From the NCBI GenBank assembly GCA_034231615.1, contig CM067306.1:39416248-39480247 (forward strand): 64,000 nt of DNA, given 5' to 3'. A program made the position numbers and the translations under genes. Below the pieces are notes generated by a model. It saw only the letters and a program-made list of their open reading frames with translations. It was not told the origin of the DNA and searched no databases. This document shows positions 10,833 to 24,130 of this stretch, piece after piece. This DNA comes from Meghimatium bilineatum (taxonomy: Eukaryota > Mollusca > Gastropoda > Stylommatophora > Philomycidae). Position 1 is the first letter of the stretch, and every line of letters begins with the position of its first letter.

Positions 10833-11808
10833 TTATTTTATGTTGCCCCAAAATGTAGTTTTATTGAGATCTTCAGAATGGTCAGTGGAAAGATTTTGCA
10901 ATGCGGAGAAACGATTTTGCAACTCCAGCTTATATGCGTTTTGAATGTTTTGTTCTAACAGGCAATTTGAATCTATTTTTCTATGTTTTTCTACTTTAGT
11001 GATCCTATTTAGTTTCACTTGTAGTTTGGCAATACATAAATTATTATCACTGCCCACGTCTGCGCCTCTGCATGCTCTAACATCTTGGATCGTGGTGCGG
11101 TGTTTTCTATTGATGCATATATGGTCTATCTGATTTTTTGTTACTTTGTCTGGAGAATTCCAAGTGGTTTTGTGTATATCTTTATGTTTAAATAGTATAC
11201 TTGCTAAAACAAGGTTGGTCATTACACAGGTTTCTATAAGCCTCTCTCCATTTTGATTTATATTTCCTAATCCATGTGTTCCCATGTGTTCTTTTACTCC
11301 TTCGTTGTTATCGCCAACTTTTGCATTCAAATCCCCCATCACAGTTAGGATGTCGTGTTTTTGGCGTTTTATTTATTGTATTGAGGAGGGAATTATAGAA
11401 AGTGTCTTTGATGTTGTCGTCGCTGTCGTTTGTAGGTGCATAACACTGGATAATTGATATTTTAAAGAAGCGAGTTTGATATCTGGCCGTTCTAATGCGT
11501 TCACTGGTAGGTTCCCAGTTAATGAGTGATCTTTCTGAGTTTCTAGACATAATAATGGCGACGTCTACTGAATGGTGATCGTCGGTGCGGCCTGAGTAAA
11601 TTATGTGTTTATCTTCATCTTGTAAGAATACTTTGCCTGAACAGGGCCATCTACATTCACTAATATCTAAGATGTTAATGCCATAGTTGTTCATTTCATT
11701 GCAGATCTGGGCTGTTTTTCCAGTTTGGAACATCGTTCTTACATTCCAAAAACAGATTTTAAATACACATTTAGTGCCTAGCAGTTTTGAACGTTCCACA
11801 TTGTTCAC
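10833..11808 (-). pseudogene. LINE C AP-endonuclease-like domain
   Basis: The target-cleaving endonuclease of LINE C. The first part (11808 to about 11340) has ICFWNVRTMFQTGK, DISECRW, and YSGRTDDHHSVDVAIIMSR. The second part, in another frame, has MGDLNAKVGDN, HGLGNINQNGERL, TWNSPDKVTKNQIDHI and ACRGADVGSDNNLCIAKL. These are the standard motifs of APE-type LINE endonucleases: WNVRT, GDLNA, N-x-NG and SDH. The terminal SDH histidine is an asparagine (SDNN), which would harm catalysis. A frameshift near 11308-11350 means the MGDLNAKVG segment is read out of frame from the first part. Confidence 0.9.
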
Positions 11809-12082
11809 GGGTCAGCGTTTGACCTAATTGTTATACTACTAATTTGTTCGAGGGTATATATTGTCTGGAAATATTTTGTAATGGAACCGATGGCACATCT
11901 AGCATTCTCCGTCACCGATTAATCTACCACAAAAGGACAAAAGTACAATGTCCGCTGGTCTGCTTCTTTTCATCATCCATGAGGATTATTTAATAGAAGA
12001 CACATGTAAAAAATTGAGAAAAGACATGCAGTGACAATAATGATATTCTTACAGATGGCAGGTTGTCAGTTTATTCCCGAAA

Positions 12083-12165
12083 CCTTCCTTAGTCTCCTTT
12101 TATGACATGAATGGAAAAACAGTGCCATATTCTGTACACCCTGTACTAGTAAGTCTAAGCCCTGG
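12083..12165. repeat. Dispersed repeat R, copy 2
   Basis: CTCCTTTTATGACATGAATGG followed by AACAGTGCCATATTC; matches 2913-2998 and 60385-60475 in order and spacing. The 250 bases before it (11831-12082) show nothing recognisable. Confidence 0.45.
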
Positions 12166-12182
12166 TTGCCAAGCTGGCATGG

Positions 12183-12526
12183 TTATACAGAAGAATAGGG
12201 AGTACTTCGTGAGAAGAGACAAAAACGAATAACGAGTTTGTAACAAGACTGCTTACGAAGAAAGAACTATTGAAAGAAAAAAAAATTCATCAGTTAAAAT
12301 ATTTTCGGCATATTGAAAGACTTGACACATTCTGTTGAAGATATTCCTTGAAGGTAGCATTGAAAGGGTGCGTGAAATAGGTAGTCAGAGATACTGGTGG
12401 AGAGGAAACATCAACAGATAAACATTATATAGTCTAGCAGAGTGTATCACCATGCAAGAGGCAAAGTATGTTGGAAACTAGTTGCAGCTAACGTTTGTTG
12501 CGGAGACGTAACTTAATGATGATGAT
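12183..12526 (+). pseudogene. LINE A copy 3: 3' tail
   Basis: Plus-strand LINE A end. It matches the region from YRRIG through the FGHI(E)R block to GCGGAGACG and ends in TGATGATGAT at 12517-12526. The expected glycine/arginine-rich GRQR block is diverged and the frame is broken by many stops. Short 5'-truncated remnant. Confidence 0.8.
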
Positions 12527-12699
12527 ATTCAAATGTAACTTTACAAATTAATCACACAAAAGAAACGAAACATTTTTATTAAAATTCCATCCCCCGTCTT
12601 TATTATTGTTTTAACTTACAACCATTGTTGTGATATTGAGTTTTGGTAAACTTAGCCGAGAACTTAGTTTCTAATCGTGAACTAATCTAAACAGGCTAC

Positions 12700-13290
12700 T
12701 TTCAATAACAGCAACATAGCTAAACATGTTGCTTAGAATAACAAAAACAAAACGATGGAGCTTAATTACAAGAACATAACTATATAGGTTACTTACAGTA
12801 ACAAAACTAAACTAAACAGGTTACTTACAATAACAGCAACAAAACAAAACAGGTTACTTACAATAACAGCAACAAAACGAAACAGGTTACTTACAATAAC
12901 AGCAACATAGCTAAACATGTTGCTTAGAATAACAAAAACAAAACTATGGAGCTTAATTACAAGAACATAACTATAGAGGTTACTTACAGTAACAAAACTA
13001 AACTAAACAGGTTACTTACAATAACAGCAACAAAACAAAACAGGTTACTTACAATAACAGCAACAAAACAAAACAGGTTACTTACAATAACAGCAACAAA
13101 ACGAAACAGGTTACTTACAATAACAGCAGCAAAACAAAACAGGTTACTTACAATTACAGCAACATAACTAAATAGGTTGCTTAGAATAACAAAAACAAAA
13201 CTAAAGAGCTTAATTACAATAGCAAGAACAAAAGTAAACATGTTGCTTACAATAACAACAACAAAACTTAACAGGTTACAAATAATTATA
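12700..13290. repeat. 33-bp minisatellite with a longer repeat inside
   Basis: Units of 33 bp with core AACAGGTTACTTACAATAAC and AGCAACAAAAC. Because 33 is divisible by three, one frame on each strand stays open, giving an 11-residue periodic translation. A longer phrase (AACATGTTGCTTAGAATAAC and flanks) recurs near 12725, 12910 and 13170, so there is a higher-order period of roughly 185-260 bp. Confidence 0.95.
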
Positions 13291-13749
13291 TATAATTCAT
13301 TTCAACATAACTTAATGATATGAATTTTTGTTCTCCCAACATAGCCAAGTGTCCTAGATTCAACTTCACATGTCACTTGTCAGAGATCAAGCCCCTAAAA
13401 CAGGCATGTCAAACGTGCGGCCCATGGCCCTTTGCAAGCACGTGTGCGGCCCACACAAGGAATACTGCAATTGCCTCATTTAATGCGAAAATTGCAGTTT
13501 TAATACTTCAAACTGGGTGTATAAAACATAAATCTGGCATAGTGCCACGTATAAGAAAACAATACGGCTGTCTTAAGCTAGTAAGGGGTTTCTATCTATG
13601 ACAATTGGCAACATTGACCGGAAGTAGCAGACAGGTTATTATTGCCATGTTAACATTTTAAAACAATAATAAATTGTATCTTGTGGAATCGTGCCGGTAA
13701 TTATATTATTTGTTTTAACGAAGCACTGCATAAACGGACTCCGCTTAAA

Positions 13750-15102
13750 ATGGCTACAGCACTTTCAGCTAAGAAGAAAAGGACACTTGAAGAAAGGCGA
13801 GTATTTCAAGAAAAATTGGAACTACAGTATTTTGTGCAATGGTAAATGGAAAGATATATTGTTTAGTATGCAATAACAGCATTGCCACGCCAAAAGAGTA
13901 CAACTTAGAAAGACATTATGAAACCAACCATCTATCCTGCAATAAATATGAGGGCTTAATGCGTGTTTCAAGACTCAAGGAAATGAAGGCTAACTTGATA
14001 CAGCAACAGACAAAAATACAAAAATAGATCAAGCCAATGTCGCTTCCGTTACTGCAAGCTATGAACTCAGTCGAATGGTCGCCATGAGTGGGAAATCTTA
14101 CAGTGAAGGAGATTTCGTAAAGTATTGCCTTGTAAAAGCGGCTGATATTGTGTGCCCACAGAAAGCACAGTTATTTAAGGATATTTCGTTAACGAGTAAT
14201 ACTGTTGCTGAACGGATTGATGAAATGGCAGATGATTTGAAACAACATTTGAAGGCTGCATCATCCAAATTTGAACATTTTTCTATTGCTATTGATGAGA
14301 CCGTTGACATCACTGGAATAGCACAGCTTGCAGTTTTTATTAGGGCCTGTGACAGTAAATTTAATATTTATGAAGAACAAATTGAACTGATCCCAATGCA
14401 TGAGACTACAGCGAGCGAAGACATCTTTGAAAAAGTCGAGCAGGTTCTGCATGACTATGATTTTGATTTGAGTAAACTTGTATGTTTTATACTGACGGTG
14501 CTGCGAATATGGTTGGCAGACATAATGGTGTTGCTGCCAAGTTGCAAACAAAAATTGAGAACTCGTATCCAGATTCATCATTTGCACATTTTCAATGCAT
14601 TATTCATCAGCAAAATTTGTGTTCAAAGACTTTAAAATTGAATCACGTGCTTAGTGTGGTCACAAAAACAGTGAACTTTATCAAATGCAATGCTCTCAAC
14701 CATCGTCAATTCAGTCAGCTATTAGAAGACATGGATAGTCAGTTCACTGATGTTCCATTTTATACAGCAGTCCGTTGGTTGTCGTGTCACAAAGTGCTGA
14801 AAAGATTTTATTTGCTGAGACCAGAAATTACTTTATTTTTGGAGATGAAAGGTAAAAAAACTGATGAAATAAAAGATGAAACTTGGGTCCAGGAGCTAGC
14901 ATTTGCTGTCGACATTACTGCACATTTAAGTGATCTTAATTTGAAATTACAAGGCAAAAACAAACTCATCACTCAGTTGTACGACGATATCAAATGTTTC
15001 ATTACAAAAATAAGCTTATGGAAGACACAGTTGTCACGTGAAAATTTGATTCATTTTCCTAACTGCAAATCACTCAAAAACCAGGCCAATGCTGAATCAT
15101 GA
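13750..15102 (+). pseudogene. hAT-1 transposase (Charlie/ZBED-like)
   Basis: Pieces in order. A BED-like zinc finger reads YCLVCNNSIATPKEYNLERH followed by YETNH, starting near MATALSAKKKR at 13750. Then comes SYELSRMVAMSGKSYSEGDF. The catalytic core has the first Asp in FSIAIDETVDITGIAQL (about 14275-14330), the second in [14 protein letters not shown] (from 14488), the [14 protein letters not shown] zinc-like block, and AVRWLSCHKVL. Breaks are a one-base difference near 13830, a frameshift after QQQTKIQK at about 14025, and a frameshift just before YTDGAANM at about 14480. The core is followed by a stop after NQANAES at 15102. It resembles transposases related to GTF2IRD2 and ZBED/SCAND3-type genes (family knowledge). 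Confidence 0.9.
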
Positions 15103-15292
15103 AGTACTTTTGCTAAATATGAGAGTCACCTAGATTTATTGTCAAAAGAGTTCCAAGAAAGATTTAGCGATTTCTCATCTTTTGAATACCATTTTGCATT
15201 ATGCTCTGCACAATTCAATTTGATGTTGTTAAAGCAGAGAAAAACTTGTAGATGGAGCTATTAGAAATGCAGTCTGATTCTACACTCAACGC

Positions 15293-16512
15293 GGAAGGGG
15301 TGCAAAGGGAACGCATTGCTCTAGGCGGACCCAGGTTAGCAGATAACCAAGATCCCAAAAGTACCTCCACGCGGTGCATCCTGGAAACAGAAATACAGCA
15401 GCTCGAGCTGATTCTGGCCAAATCATTTGGGGATCGTGTCCGAGAATGTGGAGGTAGCAGATGGAAAGAGATTTGACTGCACAAGAGACAGACAATATCT
15501 CCGACATCACCACATATAGCGACACTGTCGACATACAGTGAAGCTAGTCAGTCCAGTCCGAACATTGGAGGGGCGCCCAATGTAAAATGCACGTAAAGGT
15601 AGATGCATGGCGAGAGACAAATAGATTTCATACCGAGTACAATGAAACAATGAAAGGGCAGAACAGCGCTAGAGGGCAGCGCGAACTGCAAATAGAAAGT
15701 GAAAAGTTCCTAGGAATGGGGAACTACAAACTCCGTCAGCTCGAGACGAGCTTCTAGTTACCTGTGTTCCTTACAGGCAGAGACCCAGACCCATTCATTG
15801 GCGTTTGGTAAAGCAAGAAGATCTAATCCAACTCTAATGTCGAGCCTTCCTAAACCGGAAATATGCTCGCGAAGAGAAAGGGTTCCGTACCCGATGGGCT
15901 CAGGTACAAAAGGGACAACAATTTAGCCCTGGCTAAACTCTACTGTCAGGTTTTCCTACACCGGAAATACACTTGAAGAGAGAAAGGGTTCAGTACCTGA
16001 TGGTCTCATGCGCTATTGGGACAAGGTCGCTCAGCTCGAGAACGCCTTGCTCTCAAACGCGTGGTGTGAGACTCGAACTTGGACAAGGGGTACACGATAT
16101 CGGTGAATGACACCTCGGCTAAGAGGGCGAAAGAGCCAGGGTCCAACTCCTCTGTTGAGTTCTTCCCCTTAAGGAACCAGGCTCACGGATGAGAAACGAT
16201 TCAGTACCCAATGGGCACAGGCACAGCACGTCCAATTACACGAGGCAAGTTCATAGACAGTGGAACACCTCGTGCGAGTCAGACGGGAGCAAAAATCGTC
16301 TGGGCGAAGAGTCGCCACTACGCGTGCCTGGAGAAAGATATAGAGGCTGTCACAGGCTAAGGTTAGCCCACCCGAATTGTCAAGGCATACCGAAATCGGA
16401 TGTGCTAGGCCTACAAGGCGCATAGCGGTGGTACAACGTAATCACGCTCCCCGCGGAAATCGCACGGATATCCGTGATGGTTACAATGGAGCGAACGAAA
16501 AACAAAAAAACA
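15293..16512 (+). mobile_element. Poly(A) retroposon X, copy 2 (1220 bp)
   Basis: Second independent insertion of the element described at 8299-9631, here inside the hAT-1 transposase. Flanked by exact 12-bp duplications tacactcaacgc (15281-15292 and 16513-16524). The 5' end is ggaaggggtgcaaaggg; the 3' end is gaacgaaaaacaaaaaaa. It is 113 bp shorter than copy 1, mainly in the module region. Confidence 0.9.
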
Positions 16513-16524
16513 TACACTCAACGC

Positions 16525-16810
16525 AAAGTATTTAGAAGTCGGCATACCTGGCTTCTATTCATACCTGCCTGAAAAGTTTACAAACTTCAGAAAGTTTTCA
16601 ACTAGGATTATGGCAATGTTCGGTTCCACCTATGTGGGTGAACAGTTATTTTCCTTCATGAAATTAACAAAAAATTCTCAGAGAACAAGGCTGACTGATG
16701 AACACTTGTCATCCCTGATGAAGGTCGGTGATGAACTGCAAATACGTTTCAGCCTGATATACGAAAAATGTCATGAAAAAGAGGCATCAAACCTCAGGAC
16801 AAAACACTGA
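16525..16810 (+). pseudogene. hAT-1 transposase C-terminal dimerisation domain
   Basis: Continues the transposase beyond retroposon X. The open frame 16610-16810 reads MAMFGSTYVGEQLFSFMKL, then RTRLTDEHLSSLMKV, ending at NLRTKH and a stop. The FGSTYVGEQLFS stretch is the conserved hAT dimerisation block that includes the catalytic glutamate. In copy 2 the glycine is cysteine (YVCEQLFS), the more usual residue. Confidence 0.88.
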
Positions 16811-17434
16811 TTAAAGAGTACAAATAATTGAATGTTCTTAAATAAATGTAGGATTTCACATCTCATGACAAAACACTGATTAAACAGTAAAAATGATTGA
16901 ATGTTCTTAAATAAATGTTGCATTACAATTGTTATATTTGGCGTTGTGGGGCGTTAGCTTAATAAAACCTCCGTAGTAGGCGTGCAAATTAATTAAATAT
17001 AATTCAATAAGATTACAGTGTTTCTCAGATTTGTTGGTGTGGCCCGCCGGTATACTCGAAGTATCTTATGCGGCCATGGTGCTTTTTGAGTTTGACATGC
17101 CTGATTTAAATGACTGATTATGGCAAAATGTAACTCACAGGTTCAACAATTAGAAAGTTGAACTTTTAGAAAGGCACATGGCCCTTTGCAAGCACGTGTG
17201 CGGCCCACACAAGGAATACTGCAATTGCCTCATTTAATGCGAAAATTGCAGTTTTAATACTTCAAACTGGGTGTATAAAACATAAATCTGGCATAGTGCC
17301 ACGTATAAGAAAACAATACGGCTGTCTTAAGCTAGTAAGGGTTTTCTATCTATGACAATTGGCAACATTGACCGGAAGTAGCAGACAGGTTGTTATTGCC
17401 ATGTTAACATTTTAAAACAATAATAAATTGTATC

Positions 17435-18858
17435 TTGTGGAATCGTGCCGGTAATTATATTATTTGTTTTAACGAAGCACTGCATAAACGGACTCCGTTT
17501 AAAATGGTTAAAGCACTTTCAGCTAAGAAGAAAAGGACACTTGAAGAAAGGCGAGTATTTCAAGAAAAATGGGAACTACAGTATTTTTGTGCAATGGTAA
17601 ATGGAAAGATATATTGTTTAGTATGCAATAACAGCATTGCCACGCCAAAAGAGTACAACTTAGAAAGACATTATGAAACCAACCATCTATCCTGCAATAA
17701 ATATGAGGGCTTAATGCGTGTTTCAAGACTCAAGGAAATGAAGGCTAACTTGATACAGCAACAGACAAAAATACAAAAATAGATCAAGCCAATGTCTGCT
17801 TCCGTTACTGCAAGCTATGAACTCAGTCGAATGGTCGCCATGAGTGGGAAATCTTACAGTGAAGGAGATTTCGTAAAGTATTGCCTTGTAAAAGCGGCTG
17901 ATATTGTGTGCCCACAGAAAGCACAGTTATTTAAGGATATTTCGTTAACGAGTAATACTGTTGCTGAACGGATTGATGAAATGGCAGATGATTTGAAACA
18001 ACATTTGAAGGCTGCATCATCCAAATTTGAACATTTTTCTATTGCTATTGATGAGACCGTTGACATCACTGGAATAGCACAGCTTGCAGTTTTTATTAGG
18101 GCCTGTGACAGTAAATTTAATATTTATGAAGAACAAATTGAACTGATCCCAATGCATGAGACTACAGCGAGCGAAGACATCTTTGAAAAAGTCGAGCAGG
18201 TTCTGCATGACTATGATTTTGATTTGAGTAAACTTGTATGTTTTATACTGACGGTGCTGCGAATATGGTTGGCAGACATAATGGTGTTGCTGCCAAGTTG
18301 CAAACAAAAATTGAGAACTCGTATCCAGATTCATCATTTGCACATTTTCAATGCATTATTCATCAGCAAAATTTGTGTTCAAAGACTTTAAAATTGAATC
18401 ACGTGCTTAGTGTGGTCACAAAAACAGTGAACTTTATCAAATGCAATGCTCTCAACCATCGTCAATTCAGTCAGCTATTAGAAGACATGGATAGTCAGTT
18501 CACTGATGTTCCATTTTATACAGCAGTCCGTTGGTTGTCGTGTCACAAAGTGCTGAAAAGATTTTATTTGCTGAGACCAGAAATTACTTTATTTTTGGAG
18601 ATGAAAGGTAAAAAAACTGATGAAATAAAAGATGAAACTTGGGTCCAGGAGCTAGCATTTGCTGTCGACATTACTGCACATTTAAGTGATCTTAATTTGA
18701 AATTACAAGGCAAAAACAAACTCATCACTCAGTTGTACGACGATATCAAATGTTTCATTACAAAAATAAGCTTATGGAAGACACAGTTGTCACGTGAAAA
18801 TTTGATTCATTTTCCTAACTGCAAATCACTCAAAAACCAGGCCAATGCTGAATCATGA
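17435..18858 (+). pseudogene. hAT-2 transposase, N-terminal and catalytic parts
   Basis: Same domains as hAT-1. Here the zinc-finger frame is longer and unbroken (17435-17782; likely start at MVKALSAKKKR, 17504), because the one-base difference at the FCAMVNG position is absent. The frame still ends after QQQTKIQK. It resumes as SASVTASYELSRMVAM, shifts frame again at FYTDGAANM (18238), and stops after NQANAES at 18858. No full-length protein can be read. Both copies share the same lesions, so the damage pre-dates the duplication. Confidence 0.9.
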
Positions 18859-19048
18859 AGTACTTTTGCTAAATATGAGAGTCACCTAGATTTATTGTCA
18901 AAAGAGTTCCAAGAAAGATTTAGCGATTTCTCATCTTTTGAATACCATTTTGCATTATGCTCTGCACAATTCAATTTGATGTTGTTAAAGCAGAGAAAAA
19001 CTTGTAGATGGAGCTATTAGAAATGCAGTCTGATTCTACACTCAACGC

Positions 19049-20268
19049 GGAAGGGGTGCAAAGGGAACGCATTGCTCTAGGCGGACCCAGGTTAGCAGAT
19101 AACCAAGATCCCAAAAGTACCTCCACGCGGTGCATCCTGGAAACAGAAATACAGCAGCTCGAGCTGATTCTGGCCAAATCATTTGGGGATCGTGTCCGAG
19201 AATGTGGAGGTAGCAGATGGAAAGAGATTTGACTGCACAAGAGACAGACAATATCTCCGACATCACCACATATAGCGACACTGTCGACATACAGTGAAGC
19301 TAGTCAGTCCAGTCCGAACATTGGAGGGGCGCCCAATGTAAAATGCACGTAAAGGTAGATGCATGGCGAGAGACAAATAGATTTCATACCGAGTACAATG
19401 AAACAATGAAAGGGCAGAACAGCGCTAGAGGGCAGCGCGAACTGCAAATAGAAAGTGAAAAGTTCCTAGGAATGGGGAACTACAAACTCCGTCAGCTCGA
19501 GACGAGCTTCTAGTTACCTGTGTTCCTTACAGGCAGAGACCCAGACCCATTCATTGGCGTTTGGTAAAGCAAGAAGACCTAATCCAACTCTAATGTCGAG
19601 CCTTCCTAAACCGGAAATATGCTCGCGAAGAGAAAGGATTCCGTACCCGATGGGCTCAGGTACAAAAGGGACAACAATTTAGCCCTGGCTAAACTCTACT
19701 GTCAGGTTTTCCTACACCGGAAATACACTTGAAGAGAGAAAGGGTTCAGTACCTGATGGTCTCATGCGCTATTGGGACAAGGTCGCTCAGCTCGAGAACG
19801 CCTTGCTCTCAAACGCGTGGTGTGAGACTCGAACTTGGACAAGGGGTACACGATATCGGTGAATGACACCTCGGCTAAGAGGGCGAAAGAGCCAGGGTCC
19901 AACTCCTCTGTTGAGTTCTTCCCCTTAAGGAACCAGGCTCACGGATGAGAAACGATTCAGTACCCAATGGGCACAGGCACAGCACGTCCAATTACACGAG
20001 GCAAGTTCATAGACAGTGGAACACCTCGTGCGAGTCAGACGGGAGCAAAAATCGTCTGGGCGAAGAGTCGCCACTACGCGTGCCTGGAGAAAGATATAGA
20101 GGCTGTCACAGGCTAATGTTAGCCCACCCGAATTGTCAAGGCATACCGAAATCGGATGTGCTAGGCCTACAAGGCGCATAGCGGTGGTACAACGTAATCA
20201 CGCTCCCGGCGGAAATCGCACGGATATCCGTGATGGTTACAATGGAGCGAACGAAAAACAAAAAAACA
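19049..20268 (+). mobile_element. Poly(A) retroposon X, copy 3
   Basis: The duplicate of copy 2, with the same 12-bp flanking repeats (19037-19048 and 20269-20280) and only scattered substitutions. It is not an independent insertion. Confidence 0.9.
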
Positions 20269-20280
20269 TACACTCAACGC

Positions 20281-20566
20281 AAAGTATTTAGAAGTCGGCA
20301 TACCTGGCTTATATTCATACCTGCCTGAAAAGTTTACAAACTTCAGAAAGTTTTCAACTAGGATTATGGCAATGTTCGGTTCCACCTATGTGTGTGAACA
20401 GTTATTTTCCTTCATGAAATTAACAAAAACTTCTCAGAGAACAAGGCTGACTGATGAACACTTGTCATCCCTGATGAAGGTCGGTGATGAACTGCAAATA
20501 CGTTTCAGCCTGATATACGAAAAATGTCATGAAAAAGAGGCATCAAACCTCAGGACAAAACACTGA
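20281..20566 (+). pseudogene. hAT-2 transposase C-terminal dimerisation domain
   Basis: Counterpart of 16525-16810. Frame 20366-20566 reads MAMFGSTYVCEQLFSFMKLT and ends NLRTKH. It differs from copy 1 by a few substitutions (G to C, N to T). Confidence 0.88.
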
Positions 20567-20992
20567 TTAAAGAGTACAAATAATTGAATGTTCTTAAATA
20601 AATGTAGGATTTCACACCTCATGACAAAACACTGATTAAACAGTAAAAATGATTGAATGTTCTTAAATAAATGTTGCATTACAATTGTTATATTTGGCGT
20701 TGTGGGGCGTTAGCTTAATAAAACCTCCGTAGTAGGCGTGCAAATTAATTAAATATAATTCAATAAGATTACAGTGTTTCTCAGATTTGTTGGTGTGGCC
20801 CGCCGGTATACTCGAAGTATCTTATGCGGCCATGGTGCTTTTTGAGTTTGACATGCCTGATTTAAATGACTGATTATGGCAAAATGTAACTCACAGGTTG
20901 AACAATTAGAAAGTTGAACTTTTAGAAAGTTGAACATTTTCCTGGAATGACTGCATTGACTTCTAAATGCCAGCAATACACCGAATTTGCAG

Positions 20993-21180
20993 CTTACTTC
21001 TTCCTTACTTAGTCATAAAACTCAACCTCTTCCTTACTTAGTCATAAAACTCAACCTCTTCCTTACTTAGTCATAAAACTCAACCTCTTCCTTACTTAGT
21101 CATAAAACTCAACCTCTTCCTTACTTAGTCATAAAACTCAACCTCTTCCTTACTTAGTCATAAAACTCAACTTCTTCTTT
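20993..21180. repeat. 29-bp minisatellite, about 6 copies
   Basis: Nearly perfect tandem units of cttccttacttagtcataaa plus 9 bases (29 bp), between hAT-2 and hAT-3. The stretch 21181-21409 that follows is unassigned and includes a G-run near 21347. Confidence 0.95.
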
Positions 21181-21739
21181 TCGAGGACCATGACATACCA
21201 AGAATGATTCGTGGTCAATTGTGCAGGTTAGTTTTCTGCACAGGTTTGTGTGTTCCATTTATACTTACACTATAATTAGTGACATGGTTCGACTAAAGAA
21301 TTGTTTCCCAAAGTTTTCAGTACTACTCCAGGTGGGTCATTCAAAAGGGGGGGGGGTTGATAGTGGAATATCATAGTGGAAAATGGGGAGGGGAGTGAAC
21401 GGTCTAGAGCAGGCATGTCAAACGTGCGGCCCTTTGCAAGTACGTGTGCGGCCCGCACAAAGAATACTGCAATTGTCTCATTTAGTGGTGAAAATTGCAG
21501 TTTTAATACTTTAAACTAGGTGTATAAAAGATAAATCTGGCATAGTGCCACGTATAAGAAAACAATACGGCTGTTTTAAGCTAGTAAGGGTTTTCTATCT
21601 ATGACAATTGGCAACATTGACCGGAAGTAGCAGACAGGTTGTTATTGCCATGTTAACATTTTAAAACAATAATAAATTGTATCTTGTGAATCGTACCGGT
21701 AGTTATATTATTTGTTTTAATGAAGTACTGCATACACTG

Positions 21740-23194
<1,455 letters not shown>

Positions 23195-23635
23195 AGTACT
23201 TTTGCTAAATATGAGAGTCACCTAGATTTATTGTCAAAAGAGTTCCAAGAAAGGTTTAGTGATTTCTGATCCTTTGAATACCATTTTGCATTTGAAAAAT
23301 GTCATGAAAAAGAGGCATCAAACCTCAGGACAAAACACTGATTAAAGAGTACAAATAATTGAATGTTCTTAAATAAATGTAGGATTTCACACCTCATGAC
23401 AAAACACTGATTAAACAGTAAAAATGATTGAATGTTCTTAAATAAATGTTGCATTACAATTGTTATATTTGGCGTTGTGGGGCGTTAGCTTAATAAAACC
23501 GCTGTAGTAGGCGTGCATATTAATTAAATATAATTCAATAATATTACAGTGTTTCTCAGATTTGTTGGTGTGGCCCTCCAGTTTACTCAAAGTATCGTAT
23601 GCGGCCAATGGTGCTATTTTAGTTTGACACGCCTG

Positions 23636-24130
23636 CCTAAAATGCCAGGAATACCCCAACTGATTGTTAAAATGGTGGTTGTGATCACTCATTGTTTAAA
23701 CACAAATTTATGTTTTCTACACAACAACCCTGAACTATGGTGCATGTCATGAGAGTACAGAGAAATGGCATCTTTACTATGTGCTGAAAACTGAGCTAAT
23801 ATGTGATAGACCGCTGGCTACATTGAGCGGTTGAAATGAGCGTACATACCGTTAAGAGGTACATTTTACTTAAACAAACTAAACAGTTTGAGGAACAATT
23901 GAAATAATCCATCAACAACAATATCTGAATTAATTTCTACTAGATTATCTTCACTGAACCAGCTGTAAATTATTTCTCATTCCATGATGAATTGTCTTTT
24001 GATATTAGTCGAGCGTCCACATACATTTATTGTTTGTGATCTCGGCAACAAAAGACCTAACAGAATTTATGAAAATAATAACGTTAGATGCAAACTGTTA
24101 CCAAATATGGGAAAGGCGATTGTGAGGTTA
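23636..24130. other. Unassigned flank between hAT-3 and the satellite
   Basis: No gene. The first bases after hAT-3 (ctaaaatgccaggaatac) resemble 20964-20985 (ctaaatgccagcaatac), downstream of hAT-2. Both flanks may therefore come from one pre-insertion sequence. Confidence 0.4.

Larger units (their letters stand above)
7462..11830 (-). mobile_element. LINE C: near-full-length retrotransposon, interrupted at 8299-9631
   Basis: A reverse-strand LINE with endonuclease, linker, reverse transcriptase and 3' tail in the expected order. The 3' terminus is a (CATAA)n tract next to 7470-7485, after the ALCAAYDPGGT C-terminal tail. The body is split by a 1333-bp poly(A) retroposon flanked by 12-bp target-site duplications (8287-8298 and 9632-9643). 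Without the insert the element is about 3 kb, close to the size of one-ORF RTE-like LINEs. It carries at least two frameshifts and several stops, so it is inactive. The 5' boundary near 11830 is approximate. Confidence 0.88.
13401..17103 (+). mobile_element. hAT-1 transposon, with retroposon X inside
   Basis: A hAT element with 14-bp terminal inverted repeats: CAGGCATGTCAAAC at 13401-13414 and its inverse ending at 17103. The transposase is broken into frames (see 13750-15102 and 16610-16810) and interrupted by retroposon X. Flanking 8-mers differ (ccctaaaa left, atttaaat right), so no clean target duplication is visible. It is the left unit of a head-to-tail duplication. Confidence 0.9.
17177..20859 (+). 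mobile_element. hAT-2: tandem duplicate of hAT-1
   Basis: Near-identical to 13423-17103 at an offset of about 3756 bp, including retroposon X with its duplications and about 70 bp of flank beyond the right terminus. It lacks the first 22 bp of the element (the CAGGCATG terminal repeat is missing). It therefore arose by segmental duplication of the locus, not by transposition. The right terminus at 20859 is intact. Confidence 0.92.

Noticed and set aside
12946..13241. Periodic 11-residue peptides on both strands
   Set aside because: By-product of the 33-bp minisatellite.
15215..15534. Small open frames in element X (also at 18971-19290 and 8297-8550)
   Set aside because: They overlap on both strands, are under 90 codons and have no known motif; copy 1 and copy 2 differ at many codons without clear constraint.
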